Assembly: GCF_910592395.1 (NCBI RefSeq)
Contig: NC_088311.1
Location: 12,280,501-12,344,500, forward strand
Direction of reading: 5' to 3'
Source of the DNA: Lineus longissimus
Taxonomy: Eukaryota > Nemertea > Pilidiophora > Heteronemertea > Lineidae
Length of the DNA: 64,000 nt
Position numbers and translations under genes: made by a program. Shown piece by piece: positions 56,095-64,000 of the stretch. The notes beneath the pieces were generated by a model. It searched no databases. It was not told the origin of the DNA and worked only from the letters and a program-made list of their open reading frames with translations. The first letter of the stretch is position 1. Every line of letters starts with the position of its first letter.

Positions 56095-57901
56095 TCATAA
56101 AATAAAATGTGTGGGGTCCAGGCAGTTTTGTGATAACATGTTTTCCCACTTACAACTACTTAGGCCTATTAATGCATTTCCCTGTTCGCTATAAACGCGA
56201 CCTAATGTGTTCACATCAGGTCTCATGATCTGGTAAAAAATGTAGTTTTTTTATGCGGGAATCTCTCGTCCAATTCTTTATACGAAGCCGGTACAGGTGA
56301 AAAATATACACACGCAATACATCATACGCGAAATCTAACACAAATGCAGTATAGAGGCTTTGCAATGGGCAATGCATGCGTCGACACGGCCATGTTGGAG
56401 GAAGAATCACGTAATTGCCATGGAGCTGATATTAGTTCCATGGTAATTACGTCCTAGACTCGGTCACCCAGTCCCTCTACTGCGCATGCCCGAAGAACGC
56501 AGTTCGAGGGACTCGGAGCATCCACGCATTTTTTCATGTTCGGGACTTTGCTGTGATCTCCGAGTAAAAGTTCCGGAAAGACCCGAGGATTCCTCAGCAA
56601 GGTGCTGATTGGCTGAAGTGTAGCTGAAGTGGTCATGTGTGGTTTGATAGAAATGCGATTTTTGGATTGCCCAATCAGAAGCCAAGGACGGTAACACAGA
56701 AATTCTTGGCCTCGATGCCAGACTCTGTAACGCCAGTAAAGAGACTGGCCGCGCGAGACTAATTACGTCCTTACTCCTTTGTTAGGTAACGTCTCGTCGG
56801 CGCGTCATGCCTGTGACGTCGCTTCGAGTGTTCTGTTGGCGGCCATGTTGGAGGAAAAACTGGGTTGATGACGCCATATGAAAAGCCTCTATATAAGATT
56901 ATATAATTACAGGTAAATAGTTATGTTTGCAGCACACGCTGAGATCCGAATCCCTAAGAACCTATGATTTAAACCGATTGCATCGTGTGCTGCGACATGC
57001 ATGCGGTCCAATCATATGTCATCAAGATCGAGCGTATACCGTAGGCTCTCTTCTAAGCGGTCACAGGGCAATATGCATGGTCCCTCCCTCATTCCCTAAA
57101 CGCCGGCTCTGGCCTTGTGCTCTTGATGGCCTTCTCGAGTGTCGATCTCATACCATTCATACGCAGATTATTCAGGCCAATGGTCCCAGCAGGACGATCA
57201 ATTTCGCATTGCCGGTGTAACATCTGTGGTTGTTCCCCATGTGTCACTGTTTCCAAACAATAGGTAGCTAGAGAGACCACGACTTTTCAATAGGGGGGAT
57301 ACACAGAAAAACTTGTCAATCTATTTTTGAGCGTTCCCAAACAATGAGGGGAAACACTCAAACACAGAAACACTCAAAAACATTACACCGGGAGTTTTAT
57401 TTAATACGAGGCCTGTCTCTCCAGTTCGTAATACAATTAGTAAACAACCAGCGGCGTCACGGCCTACATTAATCAGGGCCTTGTTTGTGACCACTTAGAA
57501 GAGAGCGTACGGTATGTTGGCCTACCAAACATTTGCAATACTATACGGCCGTTAACACGACACCAAAAAGAATCCGATGGCGATGGATACAGATTGATCA
57601 GAATCCACCTGGTTCTACCATGTTGTGTAAACGCGACCGGATGTGGTCCCATCGGGTCTCATCCGGTCAAAAATACTGTGTAAACGCACCTCATAATATT
57701 TAGATCACATTAGACCCATGCTTCGCGTTAAAGGAATACTTAAAGGAATACTTAGTCAAATATCATATAGGGTTTATCGGATAAACCATGCTTTTCAGAA
57801 CACATTGGTGTTTGAAATTTGCAAATCAGAAAAGCAGATCTAGAGATATGGCAATTTTATGAATTAGCTGGAACACGTTTGCAAGACGAGGATAAGAACT
57901 G
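56095..57901. other. Intergenic, no gene supported
   Basis: Two copies of 'cggccatgttggagga' occur at 56388 and 56838, the latter in a CpG-rich stretch (56740-56860). A 97-codon plus-strand frame at 56927-57220 has no known features. Confidence 0.4.
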
Positions 57902-59105
57902 TTAGATACTGGTAGTACTTATCGAACTTCCCTGAACTTGTCCTGCTTTTAAGTTTCTTCCGCTTGAGCTGGTCGTCACTTCAAACTCCCCCTTCCCGAC
58001 ACCAGAGTTGCCATGTTTGAATCCAAGAACGGATTTCAAATCCCTTCGGAACCTTGCACACCCGAGACAGTACAGATAGAAATTGGAAGCTGGGTTCAAT
58101 ATCAGGCATGTATGTGCTATTTCATATAAAACATGTCGTAACTCCCGGTAGTAAGGTCCGTGATCTTCGACATTGGGCATGAACACATCCCAGAAGAGGT
58201 GGTCCAGTGCGAATGGACTTGCGGCAACGATGAAGACCGAGGTCACCAGGAGGAGCATCACTGTTGTTCGCCTTTCTCGGCGGTGGCGCTGGCGGCTGAG
58301 TACGTCCGTCTTCTTGATTCCCCGCCCGCTCTTCCTGACATTATGAACAATCAGAGCATTGAGAATTAATATACTAACAAACGGGATGTAGAAAGCAAGG
58401 GTAACGTGAATTTGGTCGAAAATGTAAAGGTACGCTGGGTTCACAAATGCGGCATCAAATGGACACTTGTGTTTCAGTACACCCGCGCTTGGTTCCGCCA
58501 CTCTGAAGAAGTTCTGGACGTGAAAAAAGGACCCAGACGCCCGGTATCACGAAACATAATATTTTTGATCGGCGCGGGGTGCACAAGTGGCGCCACTGCA
58601 ATGGAAATGCAACGGCTATGAAACGGTCCACAGTTAGTAGGACTAACATCCAGTGAGAGTTAGACATACTGAGAAAGGCCACAAATATGAACTCTTTGCA
58701 GAATATATCGCCATTTTCCCAAAACACGTCGGGAAATAGATTCAGGAAGTACCGCTGGAGGAAAAAGTACACCAGCAATGAGAACGAGTCAACGAATACC
58801 AAAGCTCGCATATAAATGAATGTTGAATCTTTGCCATACTTTGCCATTCGGAGAACAAGAAATGATAGAATGTTTCCAACGATCCCGATGGCAATAATGA
58901 ATGGTGGAACAATCTTGTCTGTCAGAAATATCACGTCATCGAACACTTTGGGGTAATCCCGTAAAGTCTCGTTGATGGTCACGTTTTCCAAGATGGGGTC
59001 GATGCCGCCACTTTGATCGATGGTGCCAACAACGTCTGCCGCACTAGTTAAATTGTCCATGATTGTGTTTTCCGAGTTGTTGAACATACCTCTGACAAAG
59101 TCCAT
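57902..59105 (-). CDS. Class A (rhodopsin-type) GPCR, peptide-receptor-like, one frameshift
   Basis: An intronless seven-helix receptor frame of about 400 codons in two overlapping frames. From ATG 59105: N-terminus with N-glycosylation sites (NNS, NLT, NVT, NET), TM1 with G-N (GIVGNILSFLVL), TM2 with a conserved D (VFVDSFSLLVYF), TM3 following C (FCKEFIF) with D-R-F in place of D-R-Y (LLTVDRFIAVAF), and TM4 (CFVIPGVWVLF). The frame then shifts at a six-base T run on the coding strand (A6 at 58523-58528). After it come extracellular loop 2 with C (HKCPFDAAF), TM5 (LAFYIPFVSILILNAL), TM6 with ASPF, TM7 NPASNFYLY, and a Ser/Thr-rich tail to the stop at 57902-57904. The ligand cannot be inferred beyond FMRFamide/peptide-type similarity. 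A one-base homopolymer error or a recent pseudogene would both explain the shift. Confidence 0.85.
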
Positions 59106-59939
59106 GATGTTTCTGTCATAGGCCGGGCTACGGAGTGTACTCCTGGTGTGGTTGGTTCACTTATCGAAACGTAGGCCTATCTCGTCACGTGATCGAAAAG
59201 TGGCATCAAAGTATCATTTCCTACAAACGGTAAAAGATGATTACCTATACTGCATGCTCATTCTGATTATTTTGCTGCCTCAGACTGGGCTACCCAGATT
59301 TTGCAGGCCTACTCTAATTTTGAGAACCGAAGTGAATACTGTGTTCTCGTGTGAGAGCCGTCCATAGTAGTATTCGTAGTTTTCGGGAGCAACCACTTTG
59401 CATCCTTGACCAATGAAGCGAATTTTGCCGGGTATTGTTTGCCAGAGTTTATAGAACGGGCAAAAGGAATTATTGCATGGTAGCTGTTTGTCACCCATAT
59501 TTATAGTGGTTGCGCCCAAAACCGCCTAAACTATTTATGAACGGCTCTACACGAGAATATAGTATATCGGTCATCATTCATTTTGAGCTCTTACTCTGCA
59601 TGTGCTCTGATTGGCTGATGCATGTGACCGCATTCCGGGTCAAATTACAATTTTGAAGTTAAGATGGCAACCAAAATGTGATGAATTCCGCGAACATAGT
59701 TAATTTAATGAGATTGAAGTAGATCCCATCTTCTGATAGAGAGCGGACCACAACATGTCACTTCTAACGACTGCACAGCTGAGCGAGCTAAGTCATACCT
59801 GACGTAACACTCGGCCCCAGCGGTCTCAAAGAACAATGACATGGCCGCGTTTCGGGTTTTGCGAATGTCTGAGTTGGCAAGTGGTGTGTAACACAGGCTT
59901 TAGGCGGGACTTTTAGGGCTAATCTAACTATCAACTTAC
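59106..59939. other. Upstream of the GPCR, no gene seen
   Basis: Presumed promoter region of the minus-strand receptor; no core element assigned. Confidence 0.4.
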
Positions 59940-60153
59940 CTTTGAGAACAAAAATAATGGAATTGATGTATCCCTCTGATCCTGCAGGATGTCTTGACCA
60001 TCCGTGTCTGGATTCGGAGCTGTGACTGAGAAACTCGTCGGAAAGATATACATGTATGTTGGCGACAGCAACTCGGCCAATTAATTGTTCTTGCAAATCC
60101 CCAATTTCATCGTTAGTATATGAACTTCCTTGTTTCTGCATCCTCTCGCCCAC
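59940..60153 (-). pseudogene. Unidentified exon, copy B of the duplicated pair
   Basis: The minus strand reads MQKQGSSYTNDEIGDLQEQL, IGRVAVANIHVYLSDEFLSH, and ends at the donor AAAG|GTAAGTTGATAG. It is homologous to copy A (55884-56094): the nucleotide block 'cgacgagtttctcagtcaca' is shared, as is 'gaggatcagaaagacac'-like sequence. Relative to copy A there is a 6-base deletion and a later insertion, so the frame of the second half differs (QDILQDQRDTS is readable in another frame). Probably decayed, or diverged in its second half. Confidence 0.45.
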
Positions 60154-60322
60154 GTACTGAGGGTTGGGTGATTTTAAGAACCAAAGAATGCCAATAATAG
60201 AATATTCTCCATTTTAAAAACAATTTCTTGATGTTCTTTATTTCCTCTTATATGCACATATACATGTAGGGAATGCTATATCAAGCATGTTACAGCCATA
60301 GTTATTGATCTCCCTTTGCCCA

Positions 60323-60606
60323 CACTGTAAAAAATAACCGTCGAAATTTACGGGGAAAAAACGGCAGCTGGGCTGCCAAGAAAAAACAGTGAAAATTACG
60401 GGAAACCGTTATCTGGAAAACTGGACGAAACCGTGAAATTAGAAGTTTCACCTGTTTTTGCCCGTTTTCTGGATAAAACACGGGAGATAACTACAGTAAA
60501 ATTATGAGTTCCCCCTGTTTTATGGATTACGGTGTACCGTAATTTTTAAGGGTTTTTTTTGGCAGCTGGTTTTTTCCCGTAAATTTCGACGTTTTTTTTA
60601 TAGTGC
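60323..60606. mobile_element. MITE with CACTGTAAAAAA ends
   Basis: The left end is CACTGTAAAAAATAACCGTC and the reverse complement of the right end is GCACTATAAAAAAAACGTCG. The next 30 bp (GAAATTTACGGG, AAAAAAC, CAGCTG) are also inverted. 284 bp, no coding capacity. It resembles the common 'cactgtaaaaaa' MITEs of marine animals; superfamily not determined. Confidence 0.8.
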
Positions 60607-61936
60607 AAGGGGTCGGGGATAAACAGTGAAGTAGTGAAACCTATTGAAATCGCAAAAATTGGATTCCGAGGAAACGATTTGAGGCTTTAAAGGTATGAAA
60701 TCTTATGAGGATTCCTTCAGATTTCTATTCAAGGTTCATTGGCATGTGTGGTGCGGGCGCTTAAAAACTCCTGCCAAGATATGTCAGATTTGTACATGAC
60801 CACGCCAAATCGCTGTAACCGATTGGATAAAACTGCGTCACGTGTATTATCATCATCATCATTGTCTCAGTCGAAGGATGAATATATTCTACATTCTTGG
60901 ATGAGACCATTGGGCTCCACCCCTAATGGTAAATAATGCATATTTAATTTTATGACAATGGTCAAGCTTACCTCGGCAGGCCAGCTGAGCCTGTTGATCA
61001 TATGCGTATGGTTATGAATGCGTGTGCCAGAGCACAATGAAATGACCCTTTTATGGGAAATGAACACCATTTACTCCGTTTTGAAATGTTCATGCGCCAT
61101 GGTAGTGGAAATCGAGGCCTAATTCATCGACCGCAAACGTCACCAATTCAACTTATGAACCATGAATAATCATCAATTACGCTGGGCCTAGTGACTCCTT
61201 TCTCAGGTCTTATAGCCAAGAATGTAGAGTATTCTACCGGGTGCGTTATGCAGGTCTTTTGCTCTGTATTTCGTCGAAATGCGCCGCAGTATTGTGGTGA
61301 GGGTGTATTTTAAGCACTTAGGGACCGTACCCTAGTATTATCATGGATATTCCTGGCCATCGGAAGCGTGATATTCGCCCTCGATGAACGTTTCGTGGGC
61401 CAGAAATATCCTATCGCCCTCGGGATCGCAAGATGTGACGCGGATTTGACTTTTTCGGCGCCCAACGGTTCTGACTTTGTCCGTAAAACATACTCATTAA
61501 ACTGCTAGGTGCCCTGCTGCGCTTTACATCCATTATAAATAATCTAGGCCTACATGCAGAAATATTATCCAGCAATCAATTAATTGGCGGGAAGTACTTA
61601 AATAAAAAAAATACATTTTCGATTTGAATAATGTACCAGTCATCATTTCCCCGACTTCATGACTTGAAACGGATGTCATGTATTAGCTTACACAAAATAA
61701 CATGAATCACGTTGTTCTTGAGATGGGATGGACATTTAAAGGGGCACCGTATACAAACCCATATTGGGTCAAAAGCGTGTCACCTTAGTCAATACAAGCG
61801 CCGACTACCCCAAAAGTGCTCGGATGATTGCGCAAGTGATCAATACATATCCGGCTAATCCTTTTATATATAGCGCATGCGGAACAAGTCCGGATGTCGT
61901 GATTGGTACCCATGACATTTAGCTCCCGTGCGAAAC
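60607..61936. other. Intergenic, no gene seen
   Basis: No supported feature in this stretch. Confidence 0.45.
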
Positions 61937-62371
61937 AACTTAACTTCCAATTGAGATTATTCATCAATCACAATATTTACAAACAGATGTACGGTACGGT
62001 ACGTTACTTATTAAGGATCTAAGTGAACTTCGACCCCAAATAACTGTAGATTGTCCAAAAATGACATTTTGAAACGCCAAACAAATAACGTAGGCAATCT
62101 TTTTCTACTTTTATGAAAATTTTTTTTAATTTTTTGAAAATGGAAATGTGTTGTTCACCACCTCGAGCTTGGCCGTTTAACTACCGATTTCCCAAATTTG
62201 TGATAATTATGCTTAAATTAATTTATTATTATTTTTACTACATACATTTTCAGTATATTTCAGGAATTTTTAGGATATCTACAGATGCTTGATACGTAAC
62301 GTACCGTACCATCAATTTGTTTATAAATATTGTGATTGATGAATAATCTCGGTGGGAAGTTTAGACGGTCT
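61937..62371. mobile_element. 430-bp fold-back element
   Basis: Arms of about 90 bp: 'gagattattcatcaatcaca' then 'atatttacaaaca', and 'ggtacggtacgtta' on the left (61953-62007). The same three blocks appear in reverse complement on the right (62284-62352). The loop is about 250 bp, AT-rich and without a gene. Confidence 0.8.
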
Positions 62372-63051
62372 GGAGCAATACTCCTTGACGTCTTTGTCAG
62401 AATTAACAACTGAGAATTCATGGTGTGCATCTAGACTGAAACCTGTTTGAATCCTTCAGATCAACTTATTTGTTTTTTTTATATTCAATTTGTGCCAAGA
62501 AGAGGAATGCATTTTATATTCATCAGAAACAACTGTCAAGGAGTGACAGAGGTCGTGGAATTGCCCTCTGGGAAAAACTAATGGGTGTATGTCGACATTA
62601 AAGACGGGAAATGTGTACTGGTTGGGAAAATACGACTGCAAATAACTCTTATTAAAAGGATATAGCGTCTTACATATTCCGGTTCTGTTTAAACTGAATG
62701 TATTGGTGAACTGAATGTATTGGTGGTCGTCGTCAGATATACAGATGAATTTTAGGCGAGATATCCCCTTTTAATATAATTTTACAAAGCAGCCCTAAAT
62801 GCCATGATCCTTAAAATATAATAGTCTGTCCATCTATGATCCAGGGGCGTGGCTTGCTAGCTTTTTATCGGGGGGGGGGGGGGCAGAATAACATATTTTG
62901 CCAATTTTCGGCCAAATTCTGCATGAAAAACACGTTTTTCGGACTGCCCGCCCCCTATCCCTCTCCCCTGGATTCCCGACCTGTCCGCTGTTATCGTTGT
63001 TCATTGGTAAACCTACCACTGACCAAACGACGCCAGTTTTGCCAGACAGTG
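62372..63051. other. Intergenic, poly-G tract
   Basis: A G12 tract lies at about 62871-62882. No supported gene. Confidence 0.45.
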
Positions 63052-63255
63052 TCAGAGTCTGGTTGTGATACTGTCAGTCTCTGTAGTATCCACACTGAAA
63101 GTCGAATCAAGTCCTTGACTCGCGCTATGTTTCTCCAAATCCGAATCCTTTCTTTTAAACAAATTCACCCTGAAAATGGACTTCAAATCATCCCGGAATT
63201 TACGACATCCAAGGCAATATAGGCCATGGGCCAAACTCAGAAAGCTGTCATGTTC
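63052..63255 (-). pseudogene. GPCR C-terminal fragment, paralogue of the 57.9-59.1 kb receptor
   Basis: The minus strand reads FLSLAHGLYCLGCRKFRDDL, then KSIFRVNLFKRKDS and a Ser/Thr-rich tail to a stop at 63052-63054. The receptor at 57902-59105 has YLYCLGCARFRRDLKSVL at the end of TM7, so this is the cytoplasmic end of a related receptor. TM1-TM7 are not present just upstream on this strand, so it is a truncated copy or a detached last exon. Confidence 0.65.
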
Positions 63256-63500
63256 TTAAACATTTTAGGTAAAGATCTGATTTTTTTAGTATGTGTAGTG
63301 AATACCTAAAAGATAAAAAAACAGCAAGTATCTGGATTTTTGGCTTGCACATTTTTATGTTATAGGCCTGGAAAGATGAGGTTTTGTTCCAAGCAAATAT
63401 TCCACATTTTATGCTCTCCTCTAGTTCGAAGACTGACCACAGGTCGCTTCAGGACCTATTGGACCAATCACAGCCATTGTTTTTGTCTTAGAAAACAAAG

Positions 63501-63659
63501 ATGGCAGCCCCCATGAAATGCTGTCTTCATCTTCTTGAAAATGAAAGTGGCCCATTATGTCCTATTTATGCAGCCAGTTTTGAGAGAATTGTGGTCAGGA
63601 TCAAAGAGTGGATTGATCTAGGTGGTAAGGAAGGTGAATTAGCTGAAGGATTAGCTCAG
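63501..63659 (+). CDS. Probable first exon of an unidentified gene leaving the window
   Basis: The context AACAAAGATGGCAGCC is a good animal start site. The exon encodes MAAPMKCCLHLLENESGPLC, then PIYAASFERIVVRIKEWIDL, then GGKEGELAEGLAQ and ends CAG|GTGAGA, a consensus donor. All 53 codons look protein-like and hydrophilic. I do not recognise the family, and downstream exons would lie beyond 64000 or in the remaining 340 bases, where I see none. Confidence 0.45.
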
Positions 63660-64000
63660 GTGAGATCTATAGACTGTGCAAACTGAGCAGCAAGGGGGCT
63701 GAGCGTAGTAGCTGTTTGGACCCGCCACGCCTCCCAGGCCTATTCCCGCGAGCGAGAGACACAACTTTACCCATAAAAATGGCCAGGGCCATTGTGCTCA
63801 CCTCATGTGGAGGAAAGATGGATAAAGAGCATGGTATTGTGTCATGTAGTGTTAGGTTTGATGTAGGTCCAAGCAATTACAATTTCCCCAAAATGGCCAA
63901 TTTACAGTACATTCGACCTCTGTGACCTTGAAAAGTAGGTCAAATCAAAGAAGACCCGGGTGACACATTGAATGGTTGTTAGAATTAGATGTACCTATGA
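63660..64000 (+). other. Putative intron 1, no gene seen
   Basis: Short frames on both strands only; nothing supported. Confidence 0.4.

Overview
The window is nuclear DNA from a multicellular animal, most likely a marine invertebrate. The evidence is AT-rich intergenic DNA, GT-AG introns, class A GPCR and Ly6-type genes, an array of animal-type transposable elements (Ty3/gypsy, L2/CR1-like LINEs, pogo/Tigger, Tc1-like, tRNA-type SINEs, fold-back elements) and long satellites. I cannot name the species; an amphioxus, hemichordate, echinoderm or lophotrochozoan would all fit. There are no bacterial operons, ribosome binding sites or CRISPR arrays.

Layout. 0-2 kb: decayed MITE, microsatellite and LINE. 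2.1-7.85 kb: a very young Ty3/gypsy element with identical LTRs, a 4-bp target duplication and a PHD finger between RNase H and integrase; gag and integrase are damaged. 8.9-10.1 kb: satellite. 10.4-17.2 kb: MITEs, a small fold-back element, a SINE and the 3' end of an unidentified spliced gene on the minus strand. 17.7-19.75 kb: a spliced, broken pogo-like transposase. 20.16-23.22 kb: a 3-kb long-inverted-repeat element whose TA target duplication can be proved from an empty relative at about 1.3 kb. 24-25.8 kb: Tc1-like element. 26.8-27.9 kb: fold-back element. 28.3-40.9 kb: a three-exon gene for a small secreted Ly6/three-finger protein, whose 4.8- and 7.4-kb introns hold a TIR element, two LINEs, a pogo-like element and a fold-back element. 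41.7-42.1 kb: another fold-back element. 45.5-47.9 kb: a three-exon gene with the acidic residues of a FEN1/XPG (PIN-fold) nuclease, followed on its 5' side by a 146-bp tandem array. 51.1-52.5 kb: an uninterrupted pogo/Tigger-like transposase. 55.9-63.2 kb: two related copies of a block that pairs a class A peptide-type GPCR with an unidentified exon. 63.5 kb: probable first exon of a gene that leaves the window.

The host genes (Ly6-like, GPCR, unidentified spliced genes) look unrelated to one another and share no evident pathway. The dominant theme is mobile DNA: at least six structurally distinct inverted-repeat or fold-back elements, several built of short degenerate tandem units, and three generations of pogo-type material (intact, spliced pseudogene, C-terminal fragment inside an inverted-repeat element). 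All calls come from reading the sequence; no database search was possible.
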